Source: Pseudomonadota bacterium
Lineage (GTDB): Bacteria > Pseudomonadota > Gammaproteobacteria > Steroidobacterales > Steroidobacteraceae
Direction: 5' to 3'
NCBI GenBank assembly: GCA_023433465.1
Contig: JAEZCR010000175.1
Coordinates: forward strand, 1 to 35,104
Length of the DNA stretch: 35,104 bases
The position numbers were made by a program, and so were the translations under genes. The notes below the pieces were generated by a model. That model was not told the DNA's origin, searched no databases, and saw only the letters and a program-made list of their open reading frames with translations. Below are positions 9,791 through 16,786 of this stretch, one piece after another (position 1 is the stretch's first letter; every line of letters starts with the position of its first letter).

Positions 9791-10431
9791 ACTCTCTTGC
9801 GAACAGGAACGACGGCGTGCCGACGGTCTTCCTCGTGGACGACGACACCTCGGTGCGAACCGCGCTGACCCGCGGGCTTACGGCCGAAGGATTCGCGGTG
9901 CGCTCCTGGGAATCCGCCGACGCCTTCCTCGCGGATCACGATCCGGAAGCCCCGGGTTGCCTGGTCGCGGACGTCACCCTGCCCGGCACGAATGGACTCG
10001 AGCTGCAGTCGGTGCTCACCCGTAGTGGCTGCATCCGGCCCATCGTATTCATCACCGCGAACGGCAACATACCGATGAGCGTGCACGCGATGCGCGCCGG
10101 CGCCGTGACCTTTCTGCCCAAGCCCGTCAGATTGGCCGAACTCGTCAACTCGATCCGCGAGGCGCTCGAACGCGACGCGACCATGCGCAAATCGCGCGCG
10201 AGCCGCGCGTTGGTCGAATCGCGACTAACTGCCCTTACGGCCCGCGAGCGCGAGGTCCTTAATCTCGTGGTCGCGGGCAAGATGAACAAACAAATCGCGG
10301 CCGAGCTGGGAGCGGCCGAGAAGACGGTGAAGGTCCACCGCGGCCGCGTGATGACGAAGATGCAGGTGCGCTCGGTGGCGGAGCTCGTGCGCCTCGCAGC
10401 ACAGCTCGGCGAGTCGTCTCGTCCCGAGTGA
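9787..10431 (+). CDS. FixJ-type response regulator (receiver + LuxR HTH)
   Basis: This 214-residue protein starts at the ATG overlapping the kinase stop codon, with GAGG seven bases upstream. The receiver domain (residues 10-125) has the acidic cluster at 18-20 (VDDD), phospho-acceptor Asp62 (VADVTLPG), Thr90 in FITAN and Lys112 in LPKPV. The LuxR/GerE helix-turn-helix covers about 148-205 (LTAREREVLNLVVAGKMNKQIA, KTVKVHRGRVMTKM). This is the FixJ/NarL architecture, in which phosphorylation by the paired kinase promotes dimerisation and promoter binding. A further receiver-only gene begins at its 3' end. The target genes cannot be read from the sequence. Confidence 0.92.
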   Translation: MNSLANRNDGVPTVFLVDDDTSVRTALTRGLTAEGFAVRSWESADAFLADHDPEAPGCLVADVTLPGTNGLELQSVLTRSGCIRPIVFITANGNIPMSVHAMRAGAVTFLPKPVRLAELVNSIREALERDATMRKSRASRALVESRLTALTAREREVLNLVVAGKMNKQIAAELGAAEKTVKVHRGRVMTKMQVRSVAELVRLAAQLGESSRPE

Positions 10432-10481
10432 GACGAAAGTCCACTGTCATCCAACCACTCGCGGTCGCCTACTCCCCTCGC

Positions 10482-10856
10482 ATGCAAAAGAAGCGCCCTT
10501 TCGTCGCGGTGGTCGACGACGAGGAATCCGTCCGACGGGCCCTGGTCCGACTGCTGCGCGCCTCGGAGATGGACGTCGAGGCGTACCCTTCGGGACAGGC
10601 TTTCCTCAAGTCGCTCGAGGATGGCCGCCCCGACTGCGTAGTCCTCGATCTGCAGATGACCGGCATCACCGGGCGTGAAGTTCAGCGGCGGCTCGCGGCC
10701 GCCAACGTCTATCTACCCATCGTGATCGTCACGGCGCACGACGAGTCCAGCATGCGCGACCAGTGCATCGCCGACGGCGCGAGCACGTACCTGCGCAAGC
10801 CGCTGCGCGGCGACATATTGATCCGCTCCATCAAGGACGCGATCGGCTTCGCCTGA
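10482..10856 (+). CDS. stand-alone receiver-domain protein (FixJ-like)
   Basis: This 124-residue protein consists of one receiver domain with no output domain. The acidic pair Asp12-Asp13 (VVDDEES), phospho-acceptor Asp56 (VVLDLQM), Thr84 (VTAHD) and Lys106 (LRKPL) are all intact, so it should be phosphorylatable. The frame could also start at a GTG at 10428, which overlaps the FixJ-type stop and would add 18 non-conserved residues. I prefer the ATG at 10482 because the receiver fold begins right after it, although neither start has a strong ribosome binding site. Its position as third gene of the kinase operon suggests a phosphate sink, a relay intermediate or a branch to another output. These are inferences from single-domain receivers elsewhere. 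Confidence 0.87.
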   Translation: MQKKRPFVAVVDDEESVRRALVRLLRASEMDVEAYPSGQAFLKSLEDGRPDCVVLDLQMTGITGREVQRRLAAANVYLPIVIVTAHDESSMRDQCIADGASTYLRKPLRGDILIRSIKDAIGFA

Positions 10857-10889
10857 ATCCGCGCACCGTCGCGCGGCGCCTGTGCGGAT
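10857..10889 (+). terminator. weak hairpin after the kinase operon
   Basis: ATCCGC..AC and GTGCGGAT flank a GC-rich centre directly after the stop codon, giving an imperfect stem with a 2-nt bulge. There is no T-run after it, so an intrinsic terminator is only a possibility. Confidence 0.22.
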
Positions 10890-10963
10890 GTCGGGCGGTC
10901 GCCAGCCCCGTCGGACCAAGGTTGCATTGGCGATACCGTGCATTCGGTTTAGCGTCGGCCGCC

Positions 10964-12547
10964 ATGAGCGCATCCGTCCCGCGACGCATCGCCTCCGGCA
11001 TCCCGGTCAAGCTGATCGTCTCTGCGGCGGGCGCCTGCCTGGCGGCACTGGCACTGACCGCCTGCAACCGATCACCGCAAACCACGAGCGTGGCGTCATC
11101 ACCGTCACCCACCGCGCGGCCGGACCCCGCGGCCGCGCAGGCAGCACGCGCGGCGCAGACCCAGGCGGCGCAATCGTGGGAACCTTCCGCGCTCGACGAC
11201 CTGCTCGCACCGATCGCGCTGTATCCCGATGCGCTCGTGGGCCAGATACTCGCCGCGTCGACCAATGCTCAGGAGGTTCTCGACGCCGGTAACTGGCTGC
11301 TCGACAACCAGGACCTGAAGGGCGCGGACCTCGACGCTGCCACCGAGAAGTTAGGTTTCGGACCGGCGGTGCGCTCGCTGGTCCACTTTCCCGATGTCGT
11401 CGACATGATGTGTTCGCAACTCGACTGGACCCGGGAAGTCGGCCAGGCGTTCACGGCCGATCAGCGCGGCGTGCTCGATTCGATCCAGCGCCTGCGTTCC
11501 CAGGCCGCGGCTGTCGGCAACCTGAAATCCACCCCGCAACAGAAGGTGGAAGAGAAAGAGGAATCCGGGAAGCAGGTCATCGTCGTCGAGCCCGCCGATC
11601 CGAAGGTGGTATACGTGCCGCAATACAATCCGCAGGTCGTGTACACCACGCCTCCGCCCGCGCCGGCGACGACTACGGTGGTGCAGGAAGGTCACGACAC
11701 CGGCGACATGGTAGCCGCCGGGCTCATTGGATTCACCGCGGGCATCATCCTCAACGAAGCCTTCGATGATCACGACGACTATTACTATCCGCACTGGGGC
11801 GGCGGTCCTGTCTACTATCCGCCGCCATATCGCCCCGTCTATCCCGGCTATCGCCCCGCGGGTGCGTACACGCGCCCGGTGAACTATCGCCACAGCTACA
11901 ACAACATCAATGGCGACGTGAACATCAACGTCGGCAACGACGACTATTTCAATCGAGTGACCCATAACCAGCGGGCGGTCAATCGCAAGACGACGGATCC
12001 GGACGAGTGGCGTGGCCAGTCCAGCTACCGCGGTTCACAGGCGGGCCGACAGGACCGAAGCGTGGACAGCGTTCCCGTCCCCGCCGCCCAGGATCGCACG
12101 CGAACGGATGACTACCGGCGCGCCGCGGACGCCCGCGGCGCCGAACAACGCCCCCGAACCGATGCCTATCGCGGCTCGGACGAGCGCGAGCACCGCGAGA
12201 AGCGTCCGAACGACCAGCCCGGCGCGGGGGAATATCGCGGCGCGAGCCGTGACGCGGCCGAGCGTGTCGCGGGCGGAAATACACAACGTGACGGCGAGCG
12301 CCTGTCGACCGGCGCGCCACGGGACGTCGAGCGACACGTCGGAGGCACCGGTGCGAGCACGCGTCAGCCTCGAGCCGATCGTGGCTTCGACTCCGGAGCC
12401 GCCGCGTCATCCGGCGCGGCATCGGTTTCGCGGCAAGGCGCCACGGGCTCCGGCGCGCTGTCGAACGTCTCGCGTGGATCGCGCGAGCACGCGGCGAGCC
12501 AGCGCGGCCATCAGAGCGCCGGCAATCGCGCGAGGAGAGGCCGATGA
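10964..12547 (+). CDS. DUF3300-family lipoprotein with low-complexity C-terminus
   Basis: This 527-residue protein starts at the ATG at 10964, where a lipoprotein signal begins; the lipobox LALTAC puts the acylated Cys at residue 34. The DUF3300 domain covers about residues 70-225, recognisable from LLAPIALYPDALVGQIL, NWLLDN, HFPDVVDMM and ADPKVVYVPQYNP. A short hydrophobic, Gly-rich stretch (AAGLIGFTAGIIL) follows, then a Tyr/Pro/His-rich segment (about 268-310). The tail is a long Arg/Asp/Gly/Ser-rich segment that is probably disordered. The function of DUF3300 is unknown to me. The ATGA overlap with the next gene (DUF2950) implies coupled translation, and I recall these two families occurring side by side in other proteobacteria. 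Confidence 0.85.
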   Translation: MSASVPRRIASGIPVKLIVSAAGACLAALALTACNRSPQTTSVASSPSPTARPDPAAAQAARAAQTQAAQSWEPSALDDLLAPIALYPDALVGQILAASTNAQEVLDAGNWLLDNQDLKGADLDAATEKLGFGPAVRSLVHFPDVVDMMCSQLDWTREVGQAFTADQRGVLDSIQRLRSQAAAVGNLKSTPQQKVEEKEESGKQVIVVEPADPKVVYVPQYNPQVVYTTPPPAPATTTVVQEGHDTGDMVAAGLIGFTAGIILNEAFDDHDDYYYPHWGGGPVYYPPPYRPVYPGYRPAGAYTRPVNYRHSYNNINGDVNINVGNDDYFNRVTHNQRAVNRKTTDPDEWRGQSSYRGSQAGRQDRSVDSVPVPAAQDRTRTDDYRRAADARGAEQRPRTDAYRGSDEREHREKRPNDQPGAGEYRGASRDAAERVAGGNTQRDGERLSTGAPRDVERHVGGTGASTRQPRADRGFDSGAAASSGAASVSRQGATGSGALSNVSRGSREHAASQRGHQSAGNRARRGR

Positions 12548-13404
12548 ACACATTGCGCGTGGTGCTGGCTTGCGCGGTGTTGGCGTTGTCGGCATGCGCG
12601 AAGCAGGAGCCCGTCGCGCAGATGGGTCGATTCAAGACCCCCGAAGCGGCTGTCGATGCCTTCGTGAATGCATTGCGGCGCCACGATCGCGCCGCGCTGC
12701 GGGAGATTCTCGGTCCCGAGGCGGATGCGCTGCTCGAGTCCGGAGATGAAGTCCAGTCAACGCGCGAACGCGAGACGTTCCTTCACGCGTTCGACCAGCA
12801 GCATGAACTCGTCGGCGCGAGCCCGGACGCAAGGAGGCTCGAAGTCGGATTGGAGCGCTGGCCGCTGCCCATCCCGATCGTGAATCGCGATGGGAGCTGG
12901 CAATTCGATGCCGCGGGCGGCGCCGATGAACTGGTCTTGCGGCGCATCGGACGCAACGAGCTCGCGGCCATCGATGTCTGTTACGGCGTCGTCGCCGCGC
13001 AGCTCGAATACGTGGCAAACAATGGACGGTACGCGGACAAGGTGATCAGCGACCTCGGCAAGCGAAATGGGTTGTACTGGGAGGCGCGGCCTGGAGAAGC
13101 GACTTCCCCCGCGGGTCCGCTGCTCGCGCTCGCCGCGGCCGAGGGATATGACATCGGCCGGAAACCCACTCCCTATCACGGTTACTACTACCGCTCGCTG
13201 CCCGCTTCCGCCAAGGATTCCGCGGGCAAGGGATTCGCTTTCGTCGCGTATCCCGCCGAATACGGTGCGAGCGGCGTCATGACGTTCTTCGTGAATCAGG
13301 AAGGCGAGGTCTACCAGGCGGATCTCGGCGAAGACACCGAAGCGCGCGCGCTCGCGCTGGTCGGCTTCTCGATCGATGAGGCGTGGTCTCCGGCGGAATC
13401 CTGA
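12544..13404 (+). CDS. DUF2950-family lipoprotein
   Basis: This 286-residue protein has a signal peptide with lipobox LALSAC (Cys18). The body matches DUF2950: FKTPEAAVDAFVNALRRHD near the N-terminus, DGSWQFDAAGGADELVLRRIGRNELAAI in the middle, then YHGYYYRSL and FAFVAYPAEYGASGVMTF towards the end. I do not know a biochemical role; its association with DUF3300 suggests they act together in the envelope. A good ribosome binding site (GGAGAGG) lies inside the end of the upstream gene, and the start ATG overlaps that gene's TGA. Confidence 0.85.
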   Translation: MNTLRVVLACAVLALSACAKQEPVAQMGRFKTPEAAVDAFVNALRRHDRAALREILGPEADALLESGDEVQSTRERETFLHAFDQQHELVGASPDARRLEVGLERWPLPIPIVNRDGSWQFDAAGGADELVLRRIGRNELAAIDVCYGVVAAQLEYVANNGRYADKVISDLGKRNGLYWEARPGEATSPAGPLLALAAAEGYDIGRKPTPYHGYYYRSLPASAKDSAGKGFAFVAYPAEYGASGVMTFFVNQEGEVYQADLGEDTEARALALVGFSIDEAWSPAES

Positions 13405-13487
13405 TCCGACCAACGTCCCATGCCCCGTTGCGCGGCGGCGACCGAGAATTCCCGGCCTCCGCCTGACAATGTCGATGGAGCACCGTC

Positions 13488-14051
13488 ATGAGAATTCTTC
13501 CGCCGCTCGGTCTCGTTTCGCTGGTGCTGCTGGCAGCCTGCGCCTCCAAACCCGAGGTCCGCTCGAATACGGCCCCTTCCGCGAATCTTTCCGCCTATCG
13601 CACGTACTCCTTCGTCACGAATCCAGGGACGGATCGTGGCGGTGTCTCGACGCCCCTCACCGGCTACTTCAAGGAGGCGATCCGCCGTGAAATGGACGCG
13701 CGTGGGTATCGCTTCGTGGAGGGCGGCGAGGCGGACCTGCTCGTGAACTTCAACGCGAACGCGCGCGAGAACGTCGACATCCGCAGCACGCCCGCGCCGA
13801 CTTACGGCTACTACGGATATCGCGGCGGAATGTACGGCGGCATGTACGGTTACGGTGGCTCCGACGTCGAGACCGTGCGCTACAAGGTCGGAACCGCGAA
13901 CATCGACGTCGTGGATGCGGCCAAGAAGCAACTCGTCTGGGAGGGCATCATCGAAGGCCGGCTCACGGACAAGGTGATGAAGGATCCGAGGACCGCGGTC
14001 GACAAAGCCGTGACCGAGATGTTCCTGCAATATCCGGGTCGATCCGGCTGA
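13488..14051 (+). CDS. DUF4136-family lipoprotein
   Basis: This 187-residue protein has lipobox LLAAC with Cys18, preceded by a GGAG ribosome binding site. The DUF4136 pattern is clear: LSAYRTYSFV near residue 35-45, a predicted helix with AIRREMDARGYRF, DLLVNFNA, then YKVGTANIDVVDAAKKQLVWEGIIEGRL and a final KAVTEMFLQYP. A Tyr/Gly-rich loop (YGYYGYRGGMYGGMYGYGG) at about 105-123 sits in the middle, as is common in this family. Function unknown; family members are periplasm-facing lipoproteins. It follows the DUF2950 gene by 83 bp on the same strand and may belong to the same transcript. Confidence 0.85.
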   Translation: MRILPPLGLVSLVLLAACASKPEVRSNTAPSANLSAYRTYSFVTNPGTDRGGVSTPLTGYFKEAIRREMDARGYRFVEGGEADLLVNFNANARENVDIRSTPAPTYGYYGYRGGMYGGMYGYGGSDVETVRYKVGTANIDVVDAAKKQLVWEGIIEGRLTDKVMKDPRTAVDKAVTEMFLQYPGRSG

Positions 14052-14068
14052 CGATCCGCGACCCTCGC

Positions 14069-14093
14069 ACGCGGCGTGACCCCGGCGCCGCGT
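14069..14093 (+). terminator. GC-rich hairpin after the lipoprotein cluster
   Basis: A perfect 8-bp stem (ACGCGGCG / CGCCGCGT) with a 9-nt loop lies 17 bp after the DUF4136 stop codon and 38 bp before the next start. No T-run follows, so it may be a pause or partial terminator rather than a classical one. Confidence 0.35.
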
Positions 14094-14131
14094 TGCCGTA
14101 GATTGCGCCACGGCATCCGGCGAGGGGAATC

Positions 14132-16213
14132 ATGAATCGACGACTGCAGCGCGCTGCCGCGCTGTGCCTGGGATTTGTTTGTGCCGCAGTCGTGCAGGCA
14201 GGCCCGGACGCCGACTGGCCGGCCTACGGCGGAAGCCACGCGAAGACCCGCCATTCCACGCTCGCGCAGATTCATCGCGGCAACGTGAAGCAGCTCGAGC
14301 TCGCCTGGCGGTACGACACGGGCGAGAAAGGCGATACGCAGACGCAGCCCATCGTCGTCGGTCGCGTGTTGTACGGTTACACGCCCGAGCACAAGGCGTT
14401 CGCGCTCGACGCGGCGACCGGCAAACCACTCTGGACATTCGACCCCGGCGTCAGGGGCACGGGCGCCAATCGCGGGCTCATGTTCTGGAGCGATGGCAAG
14501 GACGCGCGGGTCTTTTCCGCCGTCGAGAACTTCGTGTACGCGCTCGATGCCGCGACCGGCAAGCCGATCGGCTCGTTCGGGCGCGAGGGGCGCATCGATC
14601 TGCGCGAGCACCTCGGGCGCGAGCCGGCCACGCAGTCGGTCCGGCTAACCACTCCCGGCGTCGTCTACCGCGACCTCATGATCGTCGGCGGACGCGTCGG
14701 TGAATCCCTGCCCGCCTCGCCCGGCCATGTGCGCGCCTATGACGTGCGCAGCGGCGCGTTGCGCTGGACGTTTCGAACGATTCCCGAGCCCGGTGAGCCC
14801 GGCCACGACACCTGGCCGAAGGACGCCTGGCGACACATCGGCGGCGCGAACAGCTGGGCCGGCATGACGCTCGACGAGAAACGCGGCGTGGTGTACGTGC
14901 CGACGGGTTCGGCGGCCGCGGACTTCTACGGCGTCGACCGGCTCGGCGACAACCTGTACGCGAACTGCCTGCTCGCGCTCGACGCGACGACGGGCAAACT
15001 GCTCTGGCACTTCCAGTTCGTGAAACACGACCTGCTCGACCGGGATCTGCCTTCCCCGCCGACGCTCGCGACGATCCGCGTCCGCGGCAAGCGCACGGAC
15101 GTGCTCATCCAGACCACCAAGCAGGGCTTCCTGTTCGTGCTCGACCGCGACACCGGAAAGCCCGTGTTCCCCATCGAGGAGGTTCCGGCGCCTCCGACCG
15201 ACGTACCGGGAGAGGTGTCGAGTCCCACCTACCTGCGGCCGAAGCTGCATGCGCCGTTCGCGCGCCAGCGCCTGGATGCGAACGAGCTCACCACGCGCAC
15301 GCCGGAGGTGGCGCGCCAGGTGCGCGAACTGTTCGCCACCATCCGCAGCGACGGGCCATTCAAGCCGCTCACCATCGGGGTCGACACGACTATCTACCCC
15401 GGATTCGATGGCGGCGCCGAGTGGGGCGGGCCTGCCTACGATCCGGGCACGGGAATCGTCTACGTGAATTCGAACGAGATGGCCTGGCTGGGCTCGCTGG
15501 CGCGCAACGACCGCGGCCGCGGCGGCAAGGCGCTGTACCTGCGCGACTGCGCCGCCTGCCACGGCGACACCGGGCACGGATCGCCGCCGCAGTTCCCGAC
15601 CATCGCCGGTTTCCGCGATCGCATGACCGCCGACCGGTTCGCGGAGGTCGTGCGCAAGGGCGGCGGACGTATGCCCGCCTTTCCGCACCTGCAGCCGGAA
15701 GCCATCGACGCGATCGGTGCGTACCTGATCGATGGCTCGGACCCGCCCGCGGGAAAACCCGACACGTCGCCCAACAACCAGGAGTACCGCTTCACGGGTT
15801 ACCGCCGCTGGCTCGACGCCGAGGGTTACCCCGCCGTTCGCACCCCGTGGGGCACGCTGAACGCGATCGAGCTCACGACCGGCCGCGTCGCATGGAGCAT
15901 TCCCTTCGGCGAATTCCCGGAGCTCGCGGCCGGCGGGATGCGCGACACGGGCAGCGAGAACTACGGCGGCCCGCTCGTGACCTCGGGAGGACTGCTGTTC
16001 ATCGGCGCCACGATCCACGACCGCAAGCTTCGCGCCTTCGACAAGCGCAATGGCAAGTTGCTCTGGGAGGCGGCGCTGCCCTTTTCCGCCGACGCGACGC
16101 CGATCACCTACCAGGTCGACGGACGCCAGTACGTGGCGATATACGCGAGCGGCGGCAAGGAACGCGGCGGCTCCGGCGGCGGGGTGTACCTCGCCTGGGC
16201 GCTCCCGCGTTGA
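14132..16213 (+). CDS. secreted PQQ-dependent dehydrogenase with inserted cytochrome c domain
   Basis: This 693-residue quinoprotein has a Sec signal peptide ending at about residue 23 (VVQA) and a GAGGGG ribosome binding site. The beta-propeller resembles the periplasmic part of membrane glucose dehydrogenase (Gcd): WPAYGGSHAKTRHS at the start, repeated DAATGK-type blade motifs, HDLLDRDLPSPP (equivalent to the catalytic-Asp segment of Gcd) and YPGFDGGAEWGGPAYDP. A c-type cytochrome domain is inserted at about 462-540, before the last blades. Its haem motif is CAACH at 473-477, with a probable axial Met514 (GRMPAF). Unlike Gcd it has no N-terminal membrane segments, so it should be soluble in the periplasm and pass electrons through its own haem to a respiratory acceptor. 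The substrate (a sugar or alcohol) is not determinable. No PQQ biosynthesis genes are nearby. Confidence 0.88.
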   Translation: MNRRLQRAAALCLGFVCAAVVQAGPDADWPAYGGSHAKTRHSTLAQIHRGNVKQLELAWRYDTGEKGDTQTQPIVVGRVLYGYTPEHKAFALDAATGKPLWTFDPGVRGTGANRGLMFWSDGKDARVFSAVENFVYALDAATGKPIGSFGREGRIDLREHLGREPATQSVRLTTPGVVYRDLMIVGGRVGESLPASPGHVRAYDVRSGALRWTFRTIPEPGEPGHDTWPKDAWRHIGGANSWAGMTLDEKRGVVYVPTGSAAADFYGVDRLGDNLYANCLLALDATTGKLLWHFQFVKHDLLDRDLPSPPTLATIRVRGKRTDVLIQTTKQGFLFVLDRDTGKPVFPIEEVPAPPTDVPGEVSSPTYLRPKLHAPFARQRLDANELTTRTPEVARQVRELFATIRSDGPFKPLTIGVDTTIYPGFDGGAEWGGPAYDPGTGIVYVNSNEMAWLGSLARNDRGRGGKALYLRDCAACHGDTGHGSPPQFPTIAGFRDRMTADRFAEVVRKGGGRMPAFPHLQPEAIDAIGAYLIDGSDPPAGKPDTSPNNQEYRFTGYRRWLDAEGYPAVRTPWGTLNAIELTTGRVAWSIPFGEFPELAAGGMRDTGSENYGGPLVTSGGLLFIGATIHDRKLRAFDKRNGKLLWEAALPFSADATPITYQVDGRQYVAIYASGGKERGGSGGGVYLAWALPR

Positions 16214-16226
16214 TCGCGTCGTCTGA

Positions 16227-16775
16227 CTACTTGCCGCGCGGCACGAACGTGAGCGCGACCGAGTTCATGCAGTAACGCAGCCCGGTTGGATCCGGTCCGT
16301 CGTCGAAGACGTGGCCGAGATGCGCGTCGCAACGCCGGCACGAGACCGCGGTGCGCTCCACCATCAGGCTGCGATCCGACGTCTCGTTGACGTTCGAGTT
16401 CGAGATCGCCTTCCAGAAACTCGGCCAGCCGGTGCCGGACTCGAACTTGGTTTTCGAATCGAACAGGGCGGTCTCGCAGCAGATGCAGCGATACAGTCCG
16501 TCGGCGTGGTTGTCATTGTACCTGCCCGAGTACGGCCGTTCGGTGCCGTCCTTGCGGGTCACGACGAAGGATTCGGGCGGCAGCAGCTTCTTCCACTCCG
16601 CCTCGCTGCGCACGATGCGCGGCACGGTCACCTTGCCGAGGCTCTTGCCGGCGGCGTCGAAGTTTTCGATGACCACGTCGCCCGCGGGCTTCGCCGGCAC
16701 GTTCGCGCGCGCGGCGACGCCCAGCGCGGATGCGCCGAGCAGGAAGAACCTGCGGGTGATTCTCGATACGTCCAC
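16227..16775 (-). CDS. msrB: TAT-exported peptide-methionine (R)-S-oxide reductase MsrB
   Basis: This 182-residue protein starts at a GTG with AGGAG seven bases upstream; the same frame is open far upstream but is not conserved there. A twin-arginine signal (TRRFFLLGASALG, residues 7-19) directs it to the periplasm. The MsrB core includes SEAEWKKLL, the zinc-binding pairs C97/C100 and C146/C149, FESGTGWPSF, AHLGHVFDDGP and the catalytic Cys169 in RYCMNS. It reduces methionine-R-sulfoxide in proteins. It begins 11 bp after the stop of the MsrA-thioredoxin fusion, so the two stereospecific enzymes should be co-expressed in the same compartment. Export by TAT fits a zinc protein folded in the cytoplasm. 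Confidence 0.92.
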   Translation of the reverse strand: MDVSRITRRFFLLGASALGVAARANVPAKPAGDVVIENFDAAGKSLGKVTVPRIVRSEAEWKKLLPPESFVVTRKDGTERPYSGRYNDNHADGLYRCICCETALFDSKTKFESGTGWPSFWKAISNSNVNETSDRSLMVERTAVSCRRCDAHLGHVFDDGPDPTGLRYCMNSVALTFVPRGK

Positions 16776-16786
16776 GTTCGAACTCC

